Assembly: GCA_004123355.1 (NCBI GenBank)
Contig: SCHM01000004.1
Span: forward strand, 3,070,316-3,134,315
Direction: 5' to 3'
Source of the DNA: Amphirosellinia nigrospora
Lineage: Eukaryota; Ascomycota; Sordariomycetes; Xylariales; Xylariaceae
DNA: 64,000 nt
Part shown: one piece after another, positions 23,706 through 34,916 of the stretch
Layout of the letters: every line of letters starts with the position of its first letter
How positions within the stretch are numbered: the stretch's first letter is position 1
The notes under the pieces: generated by a model
What the model was told of the DNA's origin: nothing
Database searches by the model: none
What the model saw: the letters and a program-made list of their open reading frames with translations, nothing else
Made by a program: the position numbers and the translations under genes

Positions 23706-24609
23706 TTATGGGCTGAGCCTCTCCAGTGTCCATTCATCGTTTCCGTCTGCAGTAGACTCTTTCTTGGTGTAGACGAATCGATCGTGTAATCTGCTCTGGC
23801 GACCTTGCCAAAACTCAACCGACTCCGGTACTATCCTCAGGCCGCCCCAGAACTCCGGGACAGGTATTTTTTCCTGGCCCTCGAACCTCTCCTCGACCTC
23901 CTTCACCCAGCCCTCGAGCTCCTTTCTGCCGTCATCTGTGCCCCCTCATTCGTCGCAGCGGGCGTCAAGACCTGGCTCTGGCGGCTAGCCCACGCACCGA
24001 TCCTGCTGCCGCGGACGCGCGTGTCGTAGTACGTCTGGCTCTCCTCGCTCGAGAGCCTGGTGGCACGGCCCTCGACGCGGATCTGTCGCTCGAGCTCCTC
24101 CCACCAGAAGGTGAGGCTGGCCCAGGGGTTGGTGGCGAGGTCGTGCGACTTGCGGCTCGTGCCGAAGTTGCTGTAGATCACGAAGCCCTCCGCGTCGAGC
24201 TCCTTCAGGTACACATGCGCGAGGACACGCGGCCGGACGGCAGCTCAGCCGTCGCCAGACAGCAGGTCTCCGGGTGCGCGACGCGGCCTGACTGCTGCGC
24301 CGTGGCGAACCAGCGGTTGAACTGCCGGATCGGAGACGTCGCGTCCAGGTCGGCGCGCGTCAGGGCCGCCTTGGTAAATTGCTCTGCTTGTCCATGTGCT
24401 TCTTTTCCGGCTGGTGCGACTTGTGAATCGTAGTTAGTAAGGTATAAACCAGTGGTGCTTTGCTCGCCGTGGATACGAGTTCGTGTGAAAGAGGGGCTTG
24501 CTTTCGATGATGGGACGATCTTACAGATATATTTCGCCGCACCGCCGCTTGCGGAATGCAGTGACATCTTATTTAGAGATCGTGTCAACGTAGAAACGAA
24601 TGAACTCAT
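23706..24609 (-). CDS. Pyridoxamine/pyridoxine 5'-phosphate oxidase
   Basis: One uninterrupted locus on the minus strand encodes the FMN split-barrel [14 protein letters not shown] precedes the FMN-binding strand with [14 protein letters not shown]. Next come [49 protein letters not shown] and the C-terminal PNPO signature [13 protein letters not shown], and the protein ends in WTLERLSP. The enzyme oxidises pyridoxamine or pyridoxine phosphate to pyridoxal phosphate with FMN and O2. The first 40 or so residues are Ser/Arg-rich, and a mitochondrial leader or a later Met is possible. Two apparent one-base losses lie near 24208 (CATGTG) and 23917 (GAAAGG). The product is colinear with PNPO across both. 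Confidence 0.88.
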
Positions 24610-25550
24610 GAGACCTTGCCTGTCTATTGCTGATTTTCTTTTCCTGTCTGAAAAGATGCAGGGTTGTCAATTATATTGAATGCTTTGTTAATGGGCGTCA
24701 GTGGTGTGTTTATAAGTGCGTGGCCAATGAGTGTGGAGCTTCAAGGTTCATTCAATTGTGCCTCCTCGCTTCCCCGCCAGTCATCAACATAAAGACAAAC
24801 TTAAGCTCGTTAAATACGCATCTTTAACAATATTTGTCAACCAGGTCGTATGCTGGGAAAATCCATACGATGAAGAAAGTTGTGGGTTCATATCAGGAGC
24901 CTAGTGATTCCCCAATCATAAAGATCTGGGGGTATCTATTCCGACAACCGGAGAAATCTGACATGACAAACACACGATGATTAAACCCCTCAGGAGATGG
25001 TATTTTGACTACATGTATACCAGATCATTAAACCCATGGTTTTCTCTCAAAATCTTAGAGTATTATTCTATAAGTATGTAACTTTCTTGATCTTTTATAA
25101 GAGGTGTTTTGATTCTCTCCCTCTTTTCTAGACTTAGGCCTAACCCTAGTGGGTTGACGACGATAGATGTAGTGAACTCATAATTCGACGCAATTCTTAT
25201 TCAGACTTATGATTGACTAAAAAGTAATTTCAGATATTATTTCAAGATGTATATGAGGTATCATATCCGAAGTTGGAAGTATAAGGCGGCAGGTAGTACT
25301 TATAAGCGGGAACCTGGCTGGCTACCATGATGGGGTTTTTAGGGGCCTTTTTAGTGGGGGCGGGGTCAGATCTTTTTTATCAGGTTGCATCTCGCCCCTC
25401 TGTCGCATCTGATAAACATTTTATCGGTCCAGAAATCAGCGAGACTTGTAGACAAAGGCGCCTCTCTTGTGCACTATTTGAGGAACACTTATATCGTAAT
25501 CTTGCAATTCACAAACGAGTACTCCTAGGTCGTTCGATATTAAAGCCTTA
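24610..25550. other. Divergent promoter region (PNPO/DOHH)
   Basis: AT-rich spacer between two divergently transcribed housekeeping genes. No conserved open frame, repeat pair or RNA gene was found. Confidence 0.4.
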
Positions 25551-26590
25551 ATGTCCTTGGAAACCGATACCCAGGCGACTATCGCCAGCTTGCGCGAGTC
25601 CCTATGCGCCGAGTCAACCCCGCTGCCTATACGCTTCCGCGCCCTCTTCTCCCTCAAGCATCTAGCAACACACAATAAGGGAGACACGTCTTTGTCAGCT
25701 ATCAACGCTATCGCAGCCGCTTTCACTCTCCCTCTGCCCTCCTCAAACATGAACTCGCTTATTGCCTTGCCAGACGGCCAACCTCGCCGCTGTTGCGCCG
25801 CTCCGAAAGGTCTTAGCCGATCTACAAGAAGACCCCATGTGCAGGCATGAGGCAGCCGAAGCGTTGGGCCCTGGGCGATGCAGGCAACCTGGAAATCCTG
25901 CGCAGTTCCGGGACCGCGAAGGCGAGGATGTAGTCATCACGGAGACATGTGAGATTGCCATTGATAGAATAGAGTGGGAGAACTCGGAGCAGCGAAAACA
26001 GGAGAAGTTGCATCAAAGGCGCGTGCATTCTGATCAAGATTTAAATTTTGGTTTGCGCTTTCTACTGACCAAAATCTATATAGCGACTTTGCCTCCGTCG
26101 ATCCCGCGCCCCCAATGCCCGAGTCGAACCAGACTATCGACGAGCTGGAGAAGACATTGATGGACGCGAATGCACCCCTTCCTCCGGTATCGTGCCATGT
26201 TCGCGCTTCGTGACCTCGCATCGCCGCCCGACCTACCAACCGCGGTTCCTGCCGTCCACGCCCTAGCTAAGGGCTTCGGAGACTCCTCGGCCTCTTCCGA
26301 CACGAAATCGCCTTCGTATTTGGACAACTCTCCCACCCCGCATCGATACCTGCGCTCACGGCTGCACTGAGCGACCTCGAAGAGGCAAGCATGGTCCGTC
26401 ACGAAGCGGCGGAGGCGCTCGGTAGCCTCGGTGAGGAGGAAGGTGTTGAGGAGACGCTGAAGCGTTCCTGCACGACAAGGAGAAAGTGGTTCGCGAGAGT
26501 GTCATTGTGGCATTAGATATGGCCGATTTCGAGCAATCGAACCAGTCAGAATATGCCCTTATTCCCGAGGCGCCCAAGGTAGCGGCATAA
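25551..26590 (+). CDS. LIA1: Deoxyhypusine hydroxylase (HEAT-repeat dioxygenase); many frame breaks
   Basis: The locus encodes the two HEAT-repeat halves of deoxyhypusine hydroxylase, the diiron enzyme that completes hypusine on eIF5A. Residues of the N half include [13 protein letters not shown] and [10 protein letters not shown]. The C half has [13 protein letters not shown], a frame-shifted [10 protein letters not shown] and [17 protein letters not shown]. The His-Glu motifs that bind iron, two per half, can all be seen. One intron of about 90 nt around 26006-26090 separates the halves. Its donor reads GGCGCGT and not a GT consensus, perhaps another missing base. Apparent single-base losses lie near 25737, 25771, 25869, 25907, 26180, 26292 and 26466. 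That is the highest density in the window, in a normally single-copy gene. Confidence 0.85.
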
Positions 26591-26696
26591 AATTGTAGGC
26601 GTTCTCGTTACGAGCAAGGTAATCGGCGTTTTAGACTAGGGCGGCAAAAGTGATTTTAGAGCGCCGTGTCTCTGTATCATGCACTGACTTGTCCTC

Positions 26697-27189
26697 TTAA
26701 TTGTTCGTGTTCCATCTATAGTGTGGTTAGTCATCCGAGCGGCAATGGGTAGCCAGACTGGAAGAGCGTACTTATGTCCACAATCGCAGGTATAAAAGAT
26801 AGTACTTCCTTCATCGGCACTGCGCAACTGCACAGCCGAGAACCTGACTTCGGTCCGGCCGCATTTTTCACAGGTTTCGTTCGCTAAGGCTTCGGTAGAG
26901 ATTTTATGCTTCTCAACAGACACGATGGAAAGTTTCTGGCGCAACAACGAGGGAAAGTCGGAAGGTTTGCTCTTAGTAATGGTCGTCTTCGATGCCGTGT
27001 CTAGTACATGGTGTTAATTTTCCTCCTAGGGACGTCTCAAATAGTAGTCGCAAATAGCAGTCGTCAGTACTGACCTTTGTTATCCGCACCACAACAGTCG
27101 CAGTGAAGGATGTTCTTGACATTGCCTTTCGACACGGGTAAGAGGTTGCCGCAGTCGGAGCAAAAAACTAAAGATCCAATCGCAGCCAT
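26697..27189 (-). CDS. RPA12: RNA polymerase I subunit RPA12 (A12.2)
   Basis: Three exons on the minus strand (27189-27075, 27000-26772, 26715-26697) join in phase to give 120 residues, the usual size. The N-terminal zinc ribbon has FCSDCG and HCDCCG. The C-terminal TFIIS-like ribbon has CEKCG, then QLRSADEGSTIFYTC with the acidic RSADEG hairpin, and ends HKWNTNN across the last intron. RPA12 drives RNA cleavage and proofreading in Pol I and helps termination of rRNA transcription in the nucleolus. The last metal-binding pair reads TCDCGHK, a C-x-C where a C-x2-C is expected, so one residue appears absent without a frame change. The gene is divergent from SCC2 and convergent with DOHH. Confidence 0.88.
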
Positions 27190-27934
27190 TTTCCCTCTCT
27201 CATAATAAAGCGACTGAGAACCGCAGGATCTGAGATGCGCCTGCAGGGCTAAAAAGATGCAAGGCGCACACACAGGTGGTTGGAGTATTAAGGTTTTTGG
27301 ATTGATGAATACAGGCAATTCCGACGCGAGAAAAAAAAAGTATCAGGATGCGACCTAAAACAGATCCCTGCTTGCCGGTCCAGTTCAACATGCAGCAGCT
27401 TAGGTAATGCCAAGAGGTACCGCCATGTACCAACCTAATTAATAGATTAATAGATTATCGATAAGAACATTCGGGACTTACCTTACCATGCAACTCAGGT
27501 GCAGCACGTCTGGAGGGTAAGCTAGGTATCAAGTCGCGGCGCGCAACGATCGAGGTATTTGGCTACAAAACCTGTTCATTCCCTCACATCCCGTTACGAT
27601 CTCGCCTCCCACTCCCACCTGCCGCCCACGAGCGAGCCGCTTGGCCGCAGCATTCGCATTCCACGTGTCACAGCCAAAACCGCCACCTAACTAACTGGGT
27701 ACATTCCACTCGTTCACAGCTGGATGGCCAAGCTAGCTCTCATCCGTATCCACTGGCCAACGCAACGCAACTGAACGCAACGCCTTGCATGACATAACCT
27801 CACCCTTGCCCTTGCTGTGCCATCATCAAGCAATCGACCGCAACCCCTCGGCAACAGCCATCGCGATGAAAGTGCAGGTTTGGGGACCAGACAAGTATAG
27901 GAGTTAGGTGAAGCGGTGATATGCATCACGCACA
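27190..27934. other. Bidirectional promoter region (RPA12/SCC2)
   Basis: A 745-base spacer between two divergent nuclear genes. It is GC-richer than most spacers here, with C/T-rich stretches near 27585-27635. No open frame is supported. Confidence 0.4.
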
Positions 27935-30900
27935 ATGGCGCATCCTCAACACTTTCATCAGAATGGCGTATCGCCCCACGATGTGCAACGGCAGCAACGA
28001 CAGTATCAGCAGCAGTCCTCGGATATGCAGTCCCACGAGCGCCAGCTCCGCACGCGTCCTTCTCTCTAGAAGAAGCTCTGCCGTATACACCCTTCACCTC
28101 GGTCTTTCCCTTCAACGCAGGCAAGTGCGATTCTTAGGTTCCAACTGTTCTTGCCCTACCCAAAGTTGAGATAAAATGCATTTCTTCCTCGCTCCTGCCG
28201 TGCACTCGCAGGTTGGCCATCCCCATATTTGCCCCCCTAGCATATTTCCCTCACTGACACAAAAACTTCTTTTCTCCTCCCGTTTCGTTGTTGGCAAGCC
28301 AGTTTGGCTCAATAATAAACTAACTTTCCTCATTCCATCCAGAAATACTCAGCAATCCTACTATTGGGGCAGGGTCTTTTGCGCCGTCCCTCGCCAACCT
28401 CGTCTCGAGAGATGACTACGATGCGCTAAACTACGAGGCCAAAAATCCCAATCAATCCAAGCGTCTCGACAACAGCCTTGAATATGTGCAAAGCCTCCTG
28501 AAGCCTGAGAAGATTACTAAGTTGTGAGTAACCGTCTCTAAAGGTTCTTAGGCTTTTCTGACAATATGATTAGCGAATTCAAAACGGCACCGAAAGCGGT
28601 CGCAGCTCCTGATACCTCCGTCAAGAGTCTCGCGGACGGAATCTCCCCTTTCGCGAGGATGGTGTATGATAGTACATCCATTGTGTTCGGATACCCCCAG
28701 ACGAATAACTCCACGAATTCCCCATTAAATGTTTCTTCGAGGGTAGCTATGGCGACGAAAAAGTCGCCTAATCAGCGCAGGCCAGATACTCCAAAGGTAG
28801 TGAAGCACAATCCTGCTACTATCAATGCACAGGCTGTCGCACAAAATAAATCACGTATCGAGATACATATACCCAGTCAGAGACAACGCGAAGCAGCCTC
28901 AAGCACGCCCACGCCCCAACCTGCTACTGCCGTCCCGCCCATAGTAACGCAGCTTCAACCACAGACCGTTTCACTTGCCGACCTGATGGTTAGACCGCAA
29001 GTTTCGCCCATTCCTGTGCCTAAAATAGAACAGCACTCTGTGATAAATTCCCTCCAGGCCATCCCACCAATGCCACAAGTCACTATCCCAGCCTCGAGCC
29101 CGGTCAGTATTCAGAAAGCCGAGAAACAGGAGACACCTGAGAAGCTATCCAGGCCATCATGTCGAGACTCACCATCCTCAGTCCTATCCTCGCAAAAGCA
29201 GGGTGAGATCAGAATTGAACTACCGAAAGCTTCTTTCAACAGAGAAGAGTTTGCCGTCGTACCAGATTCACCTGATGCTCCAGCGGACTTGTCTACCAGA
29301 AGAGATACCGGGGCAATTGAGGACCCTTTGACGGCGGATCTAAATCAACGTGAGCGAGCTAATATGCTTTTTGCGGAGCTAAAGAGGTGTCTGCAAGAGA
29401 TATTCATAGCCGAGGATCACCTTTCTAGCCAATATATCCACTCATCGCCACTGGTTTACATAACTGCCGAACAAGAACCAACTATGACCTCCAGTGCTCA
29501 TGACAAAGCTCAAAGATTACTTAAGAGGGCCATAGAGATAGGCTGCTTTGGCCAGGTTCCATTCGATAGTCTCGTGCGGCTGCAAAACCTGAGTGAAGGG
29601 TCTCTAAAATATGCAGACTCCCTTGACTTCAAAATCAACGAAGACTGGAGCGAAACTGATATTGGCTTGTGGGTGCAACAGATACCAGACATCGAGAGAG
29701 GACTCAGGGCTGCACGGACTGCTCTAAGGGTCATGTGTGGTGGCCGTGAAGAGAAACAGCTTTACTCCGAAGATCTCATTCAACTCAGTCTTGATCTTTT
29801 TAGGAATGTTATGGAAGGTATCATCGTGCCCATGGCTGAAGTACGAAGCACAGGTCCAACTGCTGGCTTATTCCGTGCCTTAACCGCTCATAAAAAGATT
29901 ATTATGACATTATTCGCTTCTAGCCAGAAGCTATTCGCCCTCATGTCGGATCTGATTGCAAGCATTGATCTATCTGAGACTGTTGTCAATACTTTCGAGT
30001 TTCTATCTTCTCGTCTAATGTTTGTGGAGAACGCGTACACTGAGAAGGACTCCGTGGTTGGGGTCTCCAAATTCGACGGGCTACGCCTGGTCGCCATGCA
30101 CATGCTTTCGCAAATATTCTTAATGAACCCAGGCCAACGAGAAGGCATTCTCAGCGAAATTTTGACTTCGTTAGAAAAGCTGCCTGTTGGAAAACAGAAA
30201 GCTAGGCAATTCAAGCTCTCTGGAGGTGGCAGTATTCAGCCTATCTCAGCCCTAATCATGCGTTTGATTCAGGCCAGTGCCGGCAAAGTAGACGACAGCA
30301 AAAATGAGTTTCGATCACAAATCATGCAATCCCTTCAAGATGACACAGCTCCAGTATCGGCCCAGGTGAACAAGAGAACTCATTATACGATCCGGACGGA
30401 AGATCATGCTGCTGTTGAACATGAGGTCGCTGTCCAGGAACTTCAAGATCTTGCGAAGAACTTATTTGATGGTTCATATCGCTATGCTCACTATGTCGTC
30501 AATTTCATCGTAAAACGAGCCCTAAAGTCTACCAAAACTGGCGACACGCCGTACCGAAATCTTCTTGATCTATTTGTGGAGGATTTTACTACCTGCCTGG
30601 ACTCTCCGGATTGGCCCGCTGCTGAACTTCTTCTCCGACTAACCATGTATTTGATGTTCCAGCAAGTCGATGGCGAGAAGAATGCAGCGCCGGCTCGAAA
30701 TATGGCACTGGAGCTATTGGGCGTGATGGCCGCTGCGATATCCAGACTACGATCCCATGTCCGCAAGACTGCTAGCAGTTTTGAAGGAAGTGATTCCGAT
30801 GAGCTCGGCAGATGGCTAGCTGACCTCAGTTTGACTATCCTAGAGGGCAGTCCCCCGCCTGAAAAAATTCTTAAATGGGACGGTCCATATCGAATCGTGG

Positions 30901-33900
30901 TTGAGTTTCTTCAAGACCGCTTAAATGAGGATGGGCACCTTTATAGTGCCATCTCGTACCTTGTAACCGACTGGGGATCACAAATAAGCCCTGCATACGA
31001 CTCTGCCCTGGATGAAGATTCTGCGGAACAACGTGCAGAATTCGGCAGGACAGCGTATCGTCTACGCAACATGATCGAGGACTCGAAGTGGTTATCGAGG
31101 GAATGGAGATTTAAATCTGTTGCTCCAAACCATGCAAAGTTGTCCCACGCAATCTTACTGTTACGATCGAGCTTCTGTGCAGCATTCAGGAACATCTTGA
31201 ATTTACTTATGGGGTCAATGACTACAGACCAAGCGACTGTGCGGAGCCGAAGTCTCAAGAGCGTAAACCAAGTCCTCGAGACGGACCCTACGATTCTTGA
31301 CGGCGACGATGTCTTCATCGACCTTATTCTACAATGTTCTAGTGACTCATCCCCCCAGGTGCGGGATTCAGCTTTGGGGTTGATTGGAAAGTGCATAAGC
31401 ATGCGTCCAAGGCTCGAAGAGAGAATGATTCCTACAGTCATCCAGCGGTTCATTGATTCTGGCGTGGGTGTACGGAAAAGGGCAATGAAACTCGCAAAGG
31501 ATATTTACCTTGGTAATGAGAATAAAGCCGTTCGCAGCACCATAGCCAATGGCCTCCTGCACAGAATGCAGGATCCAGATGAAGGTGTTCGCGAGCTGGC
31601 GAGACAAATGATCGAGGAAATATGGATATCTCCATTTTACAAGGATGATGATTCGGTCTCTTTCAAACAATCGCTCACAGATCATGTTGCTCTGATGGTT
31701 CAGACAGCAAAACAAGGCAATACGGCACTAATTCTTGACAAGGTCTTCCAGACAATCTTGGCACCTGAATCCAAGATGTGCGAGGCTAATACTCGTGTTT
31801 GCACTAAACTAGTGGCCAATATGTTTGACCTCGTCGACAACCCTGAGTCAAACGACCCCTCCGTGCCATCGGGGAAGGACGCCTTGCAAGTTTTGATGAT
31901 CTTCGCGAAAGCAGATCCCAAATTATTCACATTCGAGCAAATCAGACTCCTCAAACCACACATTGCCAGTGTCAGCACAAGCGAGGACTTGGTTGTCTCA
32001 AGAGCAGTTGTAGTTATCTATCGGCGGGTACTGCTCAGGTTTCCAGTGTGCACTCACAGTTTCTTTCAGAGATACGAACTCACCTCATGCCGCAACTGCC
32101 AAGATCACACGAACGTTATTGGATGATGTAACGGCTTGTATTTGGATCATCAGCGGCCTCCTCAATAATACGGAGCCCGTTGCTCGCCTCATTTCTTCAA
32201 GTCTTGCTGGTATTCAGAAAATCCGCAGTGTCCTAGCTAAGGGGTTGGATCAAAAGATGACAAGGCAATTCGACCGTTACTCGCTCATCGTTGGAATGGG
32301 TGGCAAACATTGTCAGTTTGACAGCCATAAAGACCTTTTCAAAAGCAAGTTTCCAAACTGGAAAGGAGATTCGGTATCCAAACTCATGACCGACGTACTT
32401 TGCCCTTTGCCCATTCAGCGCAGTCAGTGGATATAAGAAGACCTGCACTAGATGCCATCGGCCTAATTTGCCAGTCCAATCCCAGGAACTTCGTCACAGA
32501 GAATGTCATCTCGGTCTTCGAGCAGGTTTTTAAGGAACAAACCGTGATTCTAGAGTCTATGGTTCTTCGCTCTTTCAGAGAATTCCTTTTCGCCGAGGAG
32601 CAAAGATCGAGCCAGTCGAATCCTAATGCTGCGAAAGAAAAGAAGGACCTGAAAGTTATGGGTAGCACGAGCTTTGATGACGTAGCCAGCGCAACAACAC
32701 AGCGATTTCTCACAGCCATAACAAGAATCGCTTTAGCAACACAGGACGATCACGCTTTCGTCGCAGTTGAAATACTTGCAAGTATTAACCGGCAAGGTTT
32801 AGTGCACCCCAAAGAGACCGGTGTGACTCTCATCACTTTAGAGACTTGCCCAGTCACTAAATATCAGAGCTTGCTTATCACGAACATAGGGCACTGCATG
32901 AAAAGTATGAGAGTGTACTCGAGCGGGAATACGCCAAGGCTGTCCAGTCAGCATTCCAGTATCAACAAGACGTCATTCATGATTGCCGAGGCGCAACTGA
33001 GGCACGTTCACTTCAAAACTACATCTATTGATTGAGATACTCAAGATCAGTAAATCGAAGAATCGAGTCAGGTTTCTCGAAAAGATAGTTGCTCAACTTG
33101 GAATTCGAACCTTCAGAACTTGAAGTCGGCCAACAGCTGCCGTCACATGTGGCTTACTCCCGCTTTCTACTTGAAAACTTTGCTTTCTTCGAGTACGTCA
33201 GCGTTGGCGATCTCCAGACAGTTGTCACAGCTCTAGAGAAGCTAGTAACGGGAACGGGTGCTGGTATTGCTCAAACTATGGAATCCGAGATATTCCAAGT
33301 GCGCATAGACCAAGATGTAGCTACACAACAAGTTGGGGAGGGCGAAACATCATCCACAATTCTCCCGGTTCCGGAGCCTACCAATATGCCGCGGTTTCGC
33401 CAATTGACAGCTGGTTCCATGATCCTCTCGGCTGCCTGGGAGGTTCGCACCTTCCTTCGACGATTGTACGGTCTCAGCCCTAATCGCCGTGAAGCTAAAA
33501 ATAAAGGACCACCCAAAGACCTGACGAAATCCCTGTGAAAGTTCAAAATATCACCGGCGATAAGTTCTGGGATGATATTTCTTTCATCATGTCCGGGCTC
33601 GATACACCAGAGCGTATGATGCAGCAATGCAAAGCATTTGTTGACCTCATGAATGTCGACAGCGAGGTCAAAATAGGGGAAGAAGATGGAGAAGACATGG
33701 ACGCAGATGGCGAGCTGCAGAATCCTGACGTAGAGGAAGATGACGACGAAGCCACACCCGATGTACGCGGTCGAAAAAGAAAGGCCGCAAACGCTCCTGG
33801 CGGCAGGAAGAAGCGGGCAAGGAGCAACTCGAGAGCGCGCGGACGAGGTCGGCCAAAGAAGCATCAACATACAGACTCTATGGGTGTTAATAGGGATGAT

Positions 33901-33912
33901 GATGATTTCTAA
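27935..33912 (+). CDS. SCC2: Cohesin loader SCC2/Mis4/NIPBL
   Basis: The start at 27935 begins a Gln-rich leader. Exon 1 ends at 28120 and the first intron (28121-28342) opens with GCAAGT, a canonical GC-AG donor. Exon 2 is 28343-28523, and the long third exon begins at 28574. The N-terminus has FSLEEALPYTPFTS, a region that in Scc2 binds the Scc4/Ssl3 partner. A disordered Pro/Gln linker follows, then a HEAT-repeat array with DSSPQVRDSALGLIGKC and IADGLLHRMQDPDEGV-like repeats. The tail is acidic and then very basic. It contains an AT-hook-like core, RGRGRPKK (near 33834-33860). Scc2 loads cohesin onto chromatin and stimulates its ATPase. The frame is clean for about 3.4 kb of exon 3. It then shifts near 32036, 32100, 32420, around 32840-33100 and 33535, with conserved sequence continuing after each shift. 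Confidence 0.87.
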
Positions 33913-34916
33913 GCCCAAATATTTACACAATTTTAACTTCTAATGAATGCGCTTGGGAGGAACTTGGATCAAGTGTATCGGACAACATACAGGAGTTGCG
34001 GTCCGTCACATAAAAAGATGGTTGCACCTAGTGGCGTTCAAAAGGATAGGGGCATGCATGTGTGGGTTCGAGGTCTTTATCCTTGATACAGGAGTTGAGT
34101 CGTCGCTTCACGGACAGATGACATCGTCATTTTTGCTTTTTATTGCTCTTCAGACCCGGATGATACCTTTTCCAATTTGCTTTTGATGATTCAAGATAAG
34201 ATATATTGGGCCACCCATGTTGGGCGGCAGGGCTGCCAGCTCGTGGTGTAGAGCAACTTAGCCTTGCGTGGTTATAGTAGAAAGAATATATTGTCGCGCC
34301 TCTTAGGCAAGACTTCTTCGAACCCTGACAATACAATTCTCATTCAATAGTCCATGTTCGCATCCTTACTGTTTGGTCTACGTTGTGTGCGAGGCACAAT
34401 CATTTCTAAGAAAAAAAGAAGTCCGGTCAAGTTTGTTGTGTTACTTTAGGATATTATTAACAAGAGGCTGTTTTGACCAAAACACATACTCTACTTCATG
34501 GGAGGATGAGGCAGAGTACAATCGGTCATGCTATTATAGTCAGCCACATTACATTAAATGCCGTAGCCCGTACTGAAATCCAGCAGTCCTACATGTCAAT
34601 GCGTCTATCATGTGCATCCTGAATATTCCGACCGGCGCAGAGAAAAAAAACCCAGAAGTTCATTCATGTACAAGAAGGATCAGAGAATACAAGATGCCAA
34701 CACCAGATGTACAAAATCGGCGTCTCGCTGACGCCAATGTACCATGCAAGTTTTTAGAACAAACAAACGCAATTGATTTTTCCCATGACCGGTCCAGTTT
34801 GCATAATGAAATCGCATCATGCCCCAAACCGATAGTCCTTTACGCCGCGATGGAGCGTGTCAATCGAGACACACGTCGAACGAGAAACATGTCGCTTATA
34901 TGCTGCTATAATGGCG
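33913..34916. other. Convergent 3' region
   Basis: The 3' ends of SCC2 (plus) and the BTB-like gene (minus) meet here. A minus-strand frame running 34817-35110 could be an alternative shifted C-terminus of the BTB-like gene. Nothing else is supported. Confidence 0.35.
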
